The notes below the pieces were generated by a model. That model did not search any database, was not told the origin of the DNA, and saw only the letters and a list, made by a program, of their open reading frames with translations. From Candidatus Baldrarchaeota archaeon (lineage in GTDB: Archaea > Asgardarchaeota > Baldrarchaeia > Baldrarchaeales > DXJG01), in NCBI GenBank assembly GCA_030587435.1, contig JAUQZC010000162.1, positions 1-41,665 of the forward strand: DNA of 41,665 nucleotides. Direction: 5' to 3'. Position numbers and translations under genes: made by a program. Shown here piece by piece: positions 35,353 through 41,665 of this stretch (positions are counted from its first letter, which is position 1; every line of letters begins with the position of its first letter).

Positions 35353-36211
35353 ACTTTATCCCCTCTCTTAAAACACTTTCAATAGTCTTTTTTAATATAT
35401 CCAAAATTATAAATCTATAGGATGGGTTTATTGCTATTGTTCCGTGTGCTTTTATTCCTAGGATTTCTGAGACTTCTTCTGGTTTCATCGCCTCTGGTAG
35501 GTCTTGTTTGTTTGCGAAGGCTATTACTTTGATGTGCGGAGCCCACTCACGAATCAAATCCAACAAAAACTTTGTTTTCATAACATTTTCATAAGTTGAA
35601 TCCGTCACCAATATTACTATGTCGCTTCCGCGCATCCATAGGTTCCATAGGGCTCTGAACTGTTCCTGTCCCGCGAAGTCCCAAACAACAACTCTAACGT
35701 TGCCTACGCTCGCGGTTTCAACAGTGCCTTCTATAGCGGATTCTAGTGTCGCAATCTCCGGTGCCAGTGTTGGTTTGTATTCTTTTGGTGGTGTTTCTCC
35801 GCGTATTAGTTTTAGTATTGTTGTTTTTCCAACGCCTCCATAGCCTACAAGACTAATCTTAACAGGGGTAACGATGACTTCGTCAACTGCGTTTCTAAAT
35901 GCAGCATAAAATTCTTTAGGATCTGTACACTTCTTTTTTAATTCTAGGAATTTTTCTTTAAGTTCGTTTACTCTTTTTTGCAAATGGAAGTCGCTTTCTT
36001 CCCTAGAGGCGCCCAACAAGATTAAGTGACCGTCAACTTTTGTGTATGTTATTTTAATGTTTGCTATTGTTGTGCTTTTTGTTTCATTGTCTGTTTCTAG
36101 CTCTAAAAGAGCTTCACCTATTTTTGCTAATGGAAATAGGAGTTGGTGTTCTGTATAGTTTTTTGCTATTTTTACACCGTTTTCATTCATGAGCAAGAGT
36201 ATAAGAAGCAT
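35345..36211 (-). CDS. small GTPase of Arf/Rag type fused to an N-terminal longin/roadblock-like domain
   Basis: 288 residues, ATG behind GAGGGAAATTTA. Residues 1-~105 have a longin/roadblock-like strand-helix pattern (MLLILLLMNENGVKIAK, TIANIKITYTKVDGHLILLG). The G domain follows: G1 GYGGVGKTT at 123-131, a switch I threonine in KPTLAPE, G3 WDFAGQEQFR with catalytic-type glutamine at 182, and G4 NKQD at 234-237. G5 is unclear. There is no lipidation-type C-terminal cysteine and no amphipathic N-terminal Arf helix, so any membrane contact would come through partners. It opens a tightly coupled three-gene unit with the longin/winged-helix protein and the giant surface protein. Confidence 0.9.
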   Translation of the reverse strand: MLLILLLMNENGVKIAKNYTEHQLLFPLAKIGEALLELETDNETKSTTIANIKITYTKVDGHLILLGASREESDFHLQKRVNELKEKFLELKKKCTDPKEFYAAFRNAVDEVIVTPVKISLVGYGGVGKTTILKLIRGETPPKEYKPTLAPEIATLESAIEGTVETASVGNVRVVVWDFAGQEQFRALWNLWMRGSDIVILVTDSTYENVMKTKFLLDLIREWAPHIKVIAFANKQDLPEAMKPEEVSEILGIKAHGTIAINPSYRFIILDILKKTIESVLREGIKFA

Positions 36212-36223
36212 TAAATTTCCCTC

Positions 36224-36292
36224 TTAGAAGTCACCGGCTCTAGTTTTTATAGTCAAAGCTGTTTTGTTTATAGGTGCCATCCTACCCTCCAT
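36224..36292 (-). CDS. possible 22-residue leader peptide upstream of the GTPase gene
   Basis: ATG at 36292 opens a frame of 22 codons (MEGRMAPINKTALTIKTRAG plus two) ending 12 bases before the GTPase ATG, in a way that leaves the GTPase ribosome binding site GAGGGAAA right after the stop. It begins about 20 bases past the RNA start predicted from the TATA box. There is only a weak upstream GGTAA. It could be a leader peptide or simply untranslated. Confidence 0.3.
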   Translation of the reverse strand: MEGRMAPINKTALTIKTRAGDF

Positions 36293-36334
36293 CTTGTTAC
36301 CGCATTTATTACAACTTAAAATCGGGTAAATAAC

Positions 36335-36342
36335 TATATAAA
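36335..36342 (-). promoter_or_regulatory. TATA box of the GTPase-longin-surface protein operon
   Basis: The minus strand reads TTTATATA here, predicting an RNA start near 36312 and a leader of about 100 bases before the GTPase ATG. The remaining ~270 bases up to the divergent coiled-coil gene hold another AT-rich box (36555-36570) that could serve that gene; nothing else is recognised there. Confidence 0.5.
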
Positions 36343-36611
36343 TGTAATGCAAATATACTCAAAGTAGCCTTTAAAATTAACTTTACATTAGTGAAATTTG
36401 AAATAACATGTTACAAATAGCTGTACTCCGAAAATCTCAAGTAATTCATAATTGTCGTGACCAAGTAGACATTCAAAGAATTGGAGAGGTGTGGGGTAAA
36501 CCATTACCGATAAAACGGCAAAAAATATAAGTAAGTCTCCAAAAAAAGTTGGGTTCCAATAAATATATTAATCTAGCTATACTTACAAACTTGTGATGAA
36601 GGGTGAGGATA

Positions 36612-38204
36612 GTGGAAGATGAAATAGAAGCGGAAGTAAGAGGGAAAATTCTCCAAGACTCAGAAACCATAAAGAAAACAATATCTCTAATAAAGGAAAG
36701 AATGCTGAGAAAAAGAGACGAATTATCACTTTATGCGATAGCATCGCCCCTCTTTGCGGAGTTTGATCGAAGTTTAGACCAGGTTATAGAACACTTAGCA
36801 GTAAGGATGAGCAAGGGCTTAGCCAGCTACATAAGAGAGAAAATACTAGACAGCACCAGGACGGTAGAAGAAACCATGGAAACACTTAGAAAGGACATAG
36901 AAACACTAACAGCAAGACTAGGTGAATTAAGACAAAAACTTGAGGAAAAAGAAAAAGAAGCTACTGAAAAAGAGAGTGAAATAGACAAATTAAAGGAAGA
37001 AATTGAAAAACTTAATGAAGAAGCAAGAAAAGCAAGGGAACTTGAAAAGAAGATGGAAGTACTAACATCGAAACTTGAAACGAGAGAAAAAACTATAGAA
37101 GAACTTAGACAAAAACTTGAAGAAGCTGAAGGAAAACTCATAGAAATATCAAAACTCTCGGATCAACTTAGCGAAGCTGAAAGAAGAATAAAAGATCTTG
37201 AAAGAGAAAGAGACAGACTACTTGAAGAATTAAAGAGTAGAGAAGATGTAATTAACAAGTTGAAAAATGTGCGGTTGGAACTTGATGAAGCAAAAGCAAA
37301 AATAGAGAAACTACAAGAAGAAAGAAATAAGTTAGCAGCAACGCTTGCAGAAAGAGAAGAAGAACTCAAAGCAAAGACAGAAGAGTTAGAATCTTTAAAA
37401 AAAAGTTTAAAGACACTTGAAGAAGAAGTTAAAAAATATTCAGAAGCAGAAAAATTACTAAAGGAAAAAGAAGCGCAGCTTTCTAAGCTAAGCGCAGAGC
37501 TAGAAAAGTTAAAAACAGCTAGAGCAGACTTAGAAAAAGAAAAACAAATCCGAGCAAAACTTGAAGAGGAATTAAAAGATAAAACTAGAACAATCGAAGA
37601 ATTAGAAGAGAAATTACGCGTAGCACAGGAAGAGATAGAAGGAAAGCTAAAGCCAACAATAGCAGCGCTTCAAGAACGGCTCGACGAAAAAACAAATCTA
37701 ATAAATGAACTAAGAGCAAAAATAACAGGCTTAGAAAGTAAAGTGTCAAAACTAGAGGTAGAACTTGCTGACAAAAAAGAAGAAGCAGAACGACTAGCCA
37801 AAGAAGTAGAAAAACTAGAAGGTGCAGATGCCGAACTTATAAAGGTTAATAAAGAGTTAAGGGATGCCAAGAAAAGGCTACAAGAACTTGAAAAGGAAAG
37901 AAAAGTTATAATCGAGGAAAACAAGGAACTTAAAAAACAACTGGATTTTTATGACAATCTGCTTGAAAAACTTATGAAAATGATGGAAAAAGATCCAAAA
38001 ATAAAAATACTGGCAGTGCTCAAAGAATATCAAGAACTACCAATTCCACGAATAAGTAAAATAGTAGCAATACCGACCGTATTAGCTAGGAGATATCTAG
38101 AAGAAATGGCCGAGACTGGGGCCGTTGAAATAGAAGAGGACGTAGTGAGGCTCACTGTACAGGGATTAAAGAAATTGCCAAGTGAAGTACCAGAAGAAGC
38201 CTAA
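36612..38204 (+). CDS. long coiled-coil protein with C-terminal winged helix
   Basis: About 530 residues from the GTG at 36612 behind GGGTGAGG (a GTG nine bases upstream lies in the ribosome binding site). Residues 1-~85 are a helical head (LQDSETIKKTISLIKERMLR, LDQVIEHLAVRMSKGLASYI). Residues ~90-450 are one uninterrupted charged coiled coil. Residues ~455-520 look like a winged helix (KIKILAVLKEYQELPIPRIS, RRYLEEMAETGAVEIEEDVV). SMC-like heptads but no ATPase motifs, so it is not an SMC/Rad50 protein. It is divergent from the GTPase operon and shares its plan with the protein at 3372-4409. A tether or filament-like scaffold is possible. Confidence 0.8.
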   Translation: MEDEIEAEVRGKILQDSETIKKTISLIKERMLRKRDELSLYAIASPLFAEFDRSLDQVIEHLAVRMSKGLASYIREKILDSTRTVEETMETLRKDIETLTARLGELRQKLEEKEKEATEKESEIDKLKEEIEKLNEEARKARELEKKMEVLTSKLETREKTIEELRQKLEEAEGKLIEISKLSDQLSEAERRIKDLERERDRLLEELKSREDVINKLKNVRLELDEAKAKIEKLQEERNKLAATLAEREEELKAKTEELESLKKSLKTLEEEVKKYSEAEKLLKEKEAQLSKLSAELEKLKTARADLEKEKQIRAKLEEELKDKTRTIEELEEKLRVAQEEIEGKLKPTIAALQERLDEKTNLINELRAKITGLESKVSKLEVELADKKEEAERLAKEVEKLEGADAELIKVNKELRDAKKRLQELEKERKVIIEENKELKKQLDFYDNLLEKLMKMMEKDPKIKILAVLKEYQELPIPRISKIVAIPTVLARRYLEEMAETGAVEIEEDVVRLTVQGLKKLPSEVPEEA

Positions 38205-38205
38205 A

Positions 38206-38523
38206 TCAGCGCTTCGAATTAATTTTAAATCTTGCTGGTTCTATCCAAGTAGATTTACATTTCGGGCATCTTCCAGGCTTTCCAAGGTGTTTCATGTTCT
38301 TAAATATGAAGCCACATTTTTTACATCTAGGAGGATCCATGATAACTATTTCTTTATCGCCGCTTGAACTTCTAATAGTTCTAGCAACATGTTGCATATC
38401 GTTGTATATCAATTTGACATCTTTAATATCAAGTGAACGAGCTATTTGCTCCGCTGAGATAAAACCATCAGAATTTCTAAGTATTTTAATTATCTGTTCT
38501 CTTCTAGTTTCCATATTATTCAT
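38206..38523 (-). CDS. winged-helix/zinc-ribbon transcription regulator (COG3357-like)
   Basis: 105 residues. Residues ~5-45 are a helix-turn-helix (RREQIIKILRNSDGFISAEQ, IARSLDIKDVKLIYNDMQHV) and ~65-95 a four-cysteine zinc ribbon (CKKCGFIFK and GRCPKCKSTWIEP). Such archaeal predicted regulators are widespread; targets are unknown. ATG follows GGTGAGGTATTT. It is convergent with the coiled-coil gene, with a single base between them. Confidence 0.85.
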   Translation of the reverse strand: MNNMETRREQIIKILRNSDGFISAEQIARSLDIKDVKLIYNDMQHVARTIRSSSGDKEIVIMDPPRCKKCGFIFKNMKHLGKPGRCPKCKSTWIEPARFKINSKR

Positions 38524-38714
38524 AAATACCTCACCAACAGTAAAACGATATACCCGTCATAAATTTTCTAAATAAAACACTTATCTGTATCTGCTCAATG
38601 AATTACATGATACAATAGATGTCCCTTAGTGACTTGATTAAGTGTTAGTCTGTAACAAAAAGATATAAAAAGGTCTTTAAGAATTACTTTAACGAAGCAG
38701 TGGGGAGGTTTAAC

Positions 38715-39032
38715 GTGCCCGTTACCAAAAGTGATCTCCTAGCCTATGTGAAAATCGGATTCGATAAAAACTTAGGGCCAGTGCTAAAAGAATGGAAAAA
38801 ATTCGATGAAAGTTTCGACGTGGATATAGAAAAAATGTTCGTGAACTTCTACCTGTGGTTTTTAGGCGGCGACATGGACAAGAAGGCTAGGCCTCGCATC
38901 ATAGTATTTGATAAATTTTCCATTGTCTCCTCAATAAGAGGGATGAATGTAGACTGCTTTTTCATTAAAAATAAGAAAAAACCAGTAAGGAACATAAAAG
39001 AACTCAAAAAGCTGGTAAAAAAACTAAAATAA
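38715..39032 (+). CDS. small protein of unknown function
   Basis: 105 residues from the GTG at 38715 behind GGGGAGGT (an upstream in-frame GTG at 38700 overlaps that site). Likely helices DLLAYVKIGFDK and a basic C-terminus NIKELKKLVKKLK; the middle has the aromatic stretch FVNFYLWFLGGDMDKKARPR and strands IIVFDKFSIVSSIRG. No family recognised. It stands alone before the map gene. Confidence 0.6.
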   Translation: MPVTKSDLLAYVKIGFDKNLGPVLKEWKKFDESFDVDIEKMFVNFYLWFLGGDMDKKARPRIIVFDKFSIVSSIRGMNVDCFFIKNKKKPVRNIKELKKLVKKLK

Positions 39033-39136
39033 CAATAATATTCAAAATAGGCTCAGCTAACAAATATTTATAAGCCTTGAAGTTCTATTCTGAGTTCAAA
39101 TGTTACTTTTAGTTTAGTTACATATAGGTGATTTTC

Positions 39137-40045
39137 TTGGACACTAAAATAATAGAAAAGTTAAGACTAGCAGGTGAAATAGCCCAAAAAGCACTAAAAT
39201 ACGCAGAATCCTTAGTTAAACCAAATGTTAAACTTCTATACATATGCGAAAAAATTGAGGAAATGATCATAAAAGAGGGTGGGAAACCAGCCTTCCCTCT
39301 AAATATATCCGTTAATAACATAGCTGCACATTATACTTCCCCTCCCAATGATATGAGAAGATTACCGAGCAAAGGCGTCGTAAAAATAGATCTAGGAGTG
39401 CATATAGATGGATATATAGTAGATACGGCAAGAACAATAATACTGGGAGGAAACTACGCCAAACTAGTTAAAACAGCAAAAGAAGCATTGGACGCAGCAA
39501 TTCAAATAATTAAAGATGGTGTTAAAGTTTCTGAAATAGGTGAAGTCGTCGAGAAGAAAATTGTAGAATCAGGTTTTAAGCCAATAAGAAATTTAACTGG
39601 TCATGTTATGGAAAGATACAATTTGCATACAGGTATATCAATTCCAAATATCTCTACAAAATTCAACTTTTTTTCTCCTAAACTTAAGGAAGACATGATT
39701 GTAGCCATTGAACCGTTCGTAACGACTGGTGAAAAGGGAATAGTTCTAGAAGCCTCCGAAGCCTACATTTATAGATTAACAAAACTTACTTCACCTAAAA
39801 CAAAAATAAAGGAAAAAATAGTTTCCTTCATATATAAAAGATTTAAAACACTTCCATTTGCCTTAAGATGGATGAAAAACATAATAAAACCCAAAAAGTA
39901 TAAACTAGTATTTCAGAACCTTATAAAAGAAAAAGTACTGTATAGATATCCTGTGTTAAAAGATGCCGATAATGGTATAGTTTCTCAAATGGAGGACACC
40001 ATTCTAGTGAAGAAAAACGGATGCGAAGTATTAACAAGAAAATAG
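39137..40045 (+). CDS. map: methionine aminopeptidase, type II
   Basis: About 302 residues from the TTG at 39137 behind AGGTGAT. It removes the initiator methionine from new proteins using two metal ions. Ligands are visible: aspartates in KIDLGVHIDGYIVDTART, histidine in TGHVMERYNLHTG, glutamates in VAIEPFVTTGE and QMEDTILV. The ~60-residue helical insertion before the last strand (KEKIVSFIYKRFKTLPFALR) marks the type II form of archaea and eukaryotes. It is convergent with the SSB-like gene. Confidence 0.95.
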   Translation: MDTKIIEKLRLAGEIAQKALKYAESLVKPNVKLLYICEKIEEMIIKEGGKPAFPLNISVNNIAAHYTSPPNDMRRLPSKGVVKIDLGVHIDGYIVDTARTIILGGNYAKLVKTAKEALDAAIQIIKDGVKVSEIGEVVEKKIVESGFKPIRNLTGHVMERYNLHTGISIPNISTKFNFFSPKLKEDMIVAIEPFVTTGEKGIVLEASEAYIYRLTKLTSPKTKIKEKIVSFIYKRFKTLPFALRWMKNIIKPKKYKLVFQNLIKEKVLYRYPVLKDADNGIVSQMEDTILVKKNGCEVLTRK

Positions 40046-40079
40046 AAGAGGTTTGGATATATTTTAAGCCGGATTGTTT

Positions 40080-40514
40080 CTACCTTCTTCCTTCCCTACC
40101 TTTCCTTCTAGGTATTCTTGGACCTCCTCCAAACGAAGGTCTTCTTCTCGGTGCACCATACCTTCTTGTTGACATGTTGTTTTCCATATTAACTTCTGGA
40201 ACTTCTTCGTCAGTTACTTCAAAAGACCCATACCTGCCGATATTTAATCGCATAGTGCCTTTAAAAAGCGAAACATACGCGTTAGAAATCTTAAGACTAT
40301 TTCCAATGTTCACCTGCTCGATATGTTTATCCCATAGCGTTAGTAGAATAACGCCGGTTTCATCTCCAACTAACGCTTCAGCAACTCTGTGTGGTGAACC
40401 ATCTCTTCGAGAAACAACTTCTCTTGGGTCACTCTTCTCAACAACTTTAACTAAAATATTTACTCTTCTACTTCTAGGATTTAAATCTCCAACTTTAACA
40501 AATTCTTCCTCCAT
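40080..40514 (-). CDS. single-stranded DNA-binding protein with one OB fold (crenarchaeal SSB/RPA-like)
   Basis: 144 residues. Residues 1-~105 are an OB fold (VKVGDLNPRSRRVNILVKVV, AEALVGDETGVILLTLWDKH, GNSLKISNAYVSLFKGTMRL). The C-terminal ~35 residues are Arg/Gly/Pro-rich (RRYGAPRRRPSFGGGPRIPR), basic rather than acidic, unlike bacterial SSB, which suggests added nucleic-acid contact. Role: protection of single-stranded DNA, possibly RNA. ATG behind AGAGGAATAAG. Its leader carries a hairpin and, further upstream, a candidate stable RNA on the same strand. Confidence 0.88.
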   Translation of the reverse strand: MEEEFVKVGDLNPRSRRVNILVKVVEKSDPREVVSRRDGSPHRVAEALVGDETGVILLTLWDKHIEQVNIGNSLKISNAYVSLFKGTMRLNIGRYGSFEVTDEEVPEVNMENNMSTRRYGAPRRRPSFGGGPRIPRRKGREGRR

Positions 40515-40524
40515 ATCTTATTCC

Positions 40525-40576
40525 TCTTAGACACGTGTATCTCCTAGGTTTGTAGCCTGGTTGTTTGAGTCTAAGA
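40525..40576 (-). promoter_or_regulatory. leader hairpin before the SSB-like gene
   Basis: Perfect 8-base arms TCTTAGAC (40525-40532) and GTCTAAGA (40569-40576) pair across 36 bases. On the minus-strand message the 3' arm ends directly against the AGAGGAA ribosome binding site, so folding could hide it. Two small palindromes (ACACGTGT, CCTAGG) lie inside. Binding of the protein to its own leader would be a plausible feedback, but this is inference. Confidence 0.45.
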
Positions 40577-40600
40577 AAACCCCACCAGGCACCTGGGGGA
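40577..40600 (-). terminator. terminator-like hairpin after the candidate RNA
   Basis: The minus strand folds as CCCCCAGG-UGCC-UGG-UGGGG followed by UUUUC. Stable GC-rich stem plus a U run at this spot fits the end of the RNA encoded upstream (40606-40732), or an attenuator in the SSB leader. Confidence 0.5.
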
Positions 40601-40605
40601 ACATT

Positions 40606-40732
40606 AGCCTCCTTGAGGATCATTGCACACCAATATTACATGGTGTAAGGTGGTAAATTCCACCTACCTCCCCTAAGTCCATGATCAGATTCAAATCATC
40701 ATCTTCATTTAACATGGACTTCAAGGAGGCTT
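40606..40732 (-). ncRNA. candidate structured RNA of unknown family (four-way junction)
   Basis: An 11-bp perfect helix AGCCTCCTTGA (40606-40616) / TCAAGGAGGCT (40721-40731) closes three internal hairpins: 40675-40683 with 40713-40721 (AAGTCCATG/CATGGACTT), 40648-40653 with 40660-40665 (AGGTGG/CCACCT) and 40627-40632 with 40641-40646 (ACACCA/TGGTGT). The minus-strand TATA box at 40755-40762 places the RNA start at about 40732, right at the outer end of the closing helix. In the apical loop of the longest arm lie ATGATGA and CTGA, resembling C and D boxes. It does not match tRNA, 5S rRNA, SRP or RNase P RNA as I know them. Alternatively it is the upper part of a long structured leader of the SSB-like gene. 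Confidence 0.6.
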
Positions 40733-40754
40733 GAAAGTTAAGGTAATCTCACAA

Positions 40755-40762
40755 TATATAAA
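40755..40762 (-). promoter_or_regulatory. TATA box of the candidate structured RNA
   Basis: The minus strand reads TTTATATA. Its centre is about 26 bases upstream of 40732, the predicted first base of the RNA. The stretch 40763-40957 beyond it holds no gene that I recognise. Confidence 0.55.
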
Positions 40763-40957
40763 GTTATCTCAAACGCTTATTTTAATCCTAAGAGATTCGC
40801 AAAAATATACAACCAGCTAACAGTTGATTCTATTTTCATTTTTACCCAAAATACAAATAAACCTAGATTTTTCAATTACAAAACCTTAAAATTTAGTAAC
40901 ATAAGTTCTACAAATATTAGTACCATCCAACCTCTATTAATGTCCTTATTGTCCTCT

Positions 40958-41191
40958 TCATCCCTTTAAGACTTCTTTAGTTAGTCCCTCAAACTCGTCC
41001 AGAGATATTCTTACACTATCTTCTTCATAATATTTTAGCAGATTTCTTAGTGGTATGACGTCTAATTTTTCCTTTGTAGCTATATAAAGAACTTTTTCTC
41101 CTGGTTTCAAACCTACAAATTCCCTTATCTCCTTAGACGGGTATAACTCACCTTTTAATCCAACTTTTCCTATAGCTTTTATTTTTCTCAA
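40958..41191 (-). CDS. AbrB/MazE-type (SpoVT-AbrB) antitoxin or regulator
   Basis: About 77 residues from the TTG at 41191 behind GGGTGAAAAGG; a GTG at 41227 would give 89. KAIGKVGLKGELYPSKEIRE and LKPGEKVLYIATKEKLDVIP form the swapped-hairpin DNA-binding domain, followed by an acidic tail (YYEEDSVRISLDEFEGL) that in antitoxins wraps the toxin. Such genes usually sit directly upstream of a PIN toxin on the same strand. Here the PIN remnant lies head-to-head on the opposite strand, so the pair is rearranged or the antitoxin has another partner. Confidence 0.75.
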   Translation of the reverse strand: MRKIKAIGKVGLKGELYPSKEIREFVGLKPGEKVLYIATKEKLDVIPLRNLLKYYEEDSVRISLDEFEGLTKEVLKG

Positions 41192-41204
41192 AACCTTTTC
41201 ACCC

Positions 41205-41540
41205 GAAAGATATATCGGAAATATCACTATTTGAAGCCTATGTTAAGACAATTGTAGTCGTTAAGAAGAAAAAATTGCCCGATTTATTTTAAAAAAAGCA
41301 GCCAATGGTGTTCTCACGGTAATTAACGACACTACACTTAATAAAATAGGTTATTGTGAATTAGAAATACTAGAGATAGCTTCTAACATTCTTAAAACTC
41401 ACAATGACCTCTTTGATGCAATCATATTTGCGACAGCGATTGTACGAGATATGTTACTGGCAACAGAGGATAGTGATGCCAAAAAATTTGTACCAAACGA
41501 TAAAATACTAAGTTGGAGAGATCTTAAAAACATGTTCTAG
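41205..41540 (+). pseudogene. broken PIN-domain (VapC-like) toxin gene
   Basis: Two frames together give a PIN C-terminal two thirds: first EISLFEAYVKTIVVVKKKKL followed by PDLF up to the stop at 41290-41292, then, one frame over, LKKAANGVLTVINDTT, LEIASNILKTHNDLFDAIIF, ATAIVRDMLLATEDSDAKKF and ending LSWRDLKNMF. FDAIIFATA and LLATEDSDAKKF are the conserved acidic regions of PIN ribonucleases. The shift falls at a T4A7 run (41287-41297). The N-terminus with the first catalytic Asp is missing. Real decay is likely because of both defects; a sequencing slip could explain only the frameshift. Confidence 0.75.
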
Positions 41541-41665
41541 TAATATTAAACATTCATAGAATTTATCGAGGAGGATGCGTCGACTCAGATTTCATAACCA
41601 TAAATTTAAAATAAGGTTCACCTATCTGATGTAGGAAATCGCATAATACTAGAGTGACGATGCAA

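Noticed and set aside
36612..38204. SMC/Rad50-type ATPase
   Set aside because: Long coiled coil only; no Walker A, Walker B or signature motif at either end.
40606..40732. tRNA, 5S rRNA, SRP RNA or RNase P RNA
   Set aside because: Length and closed ends recall 5S rRNA or a tRNA with intron, but there is no T-loop GTTCRA before the 3' stem, no 5S core sequence and no SRP or RNase P conserved core that I know.
1..41665. CRISPR arrays, insertion sequences, prophage
   Set aside because: No regularly spaced repeats, transposase or integrase genes, or phage structural genes are seen.

Overview
The window is archaeal chromosomal DNA, AT-rich, dense and without any rRNA or tRNA gene. The signs of an archaeon are an HMf-type histone (13491-13709), a class I lysyl-tRNA synthetase, type II methionine aminopeptidase, a one-OB-fold single-stranded DNA-binding protein, a GTPBP1-like translational GTPase, TATA boxes about 26 bases upstream of likely RNA starts, and GGTGA/GGAGG ribosome binding sites. 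Roadblock, longin and Arf/Rag/MglA-type GTPase genes point to a TACK (for example Bathyarchaeia-like) or Asgard-related lineage. That placement is inference; no marker gene here settles it. TTG is used as a start codon unusually often.

Layout. 1-2000: the end of a RACo-like corrinoid-protein activator, then fdhD, both fitting one-carbon (Wood-Ljungdahl/formate) metabolism, then a small unknown gene. 2047-8694: housekeeping and information genes (m5C RNA methyltransferase, coiled-coil/winged-helix protein, Nudix hydrolase, lysS, Hsp20-like protein, DUF123 nuclease-fold protein). 8617-12876: GTPBP1-like GTPase, PAP2 phosphatase, a small unknown protein and NAD synthetase. 12877-13490: a long non-coding stretch with several hairpins leading to the histone gene. 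13730-15908: an unusual P-loop ATPase with two small unknown genes upstream. 16039-19687: CinA-type protein, membrane protein, Gfo/Idh/MocA oxidoreductase, Memo family protein and dUTPase. 19822-21913: an ABC exporter pair. 22200-23693: unknown protein, GNAT acetyltransferase, UPF0173 metallo-hydrolase.

The most remarkable part is 24.0-38.2 kb. It holds a roadblock protein beside an MglA-like GTPase, a free-standing longin protein that seems to start with ATT, two huge membrane-anchored surface proteins made of Ig-like repeats (1083 and about 1640 residues) with a shared cytoplasmic tail, and, tightly coupled to the larger one, a longin/winged-helix protein and a fused longin-like/Arf-like GTPase. 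A divergent 530-residue coiled-coil/winged-helix protein completes the cluster. Gene order and overlaps suggest a surface-receptor plus small-GTPase module that may link the cell surface to the inside. This is the best candidate for an undescribed system.

38.2-41.7 kb: a winged-helix/zinc-ribbon regulator, a small unknown gene, methionine aminopeptidase, an SSB-like protein, and upstream of it a candidate stable RNA on the minus strand with an 11-bp closing helix, a four-way junction, its own TATA box and a terminator-like hairpin. The window ends with an AbrB-type antitoxin gene facing a broken PIN-domain toxin gene.
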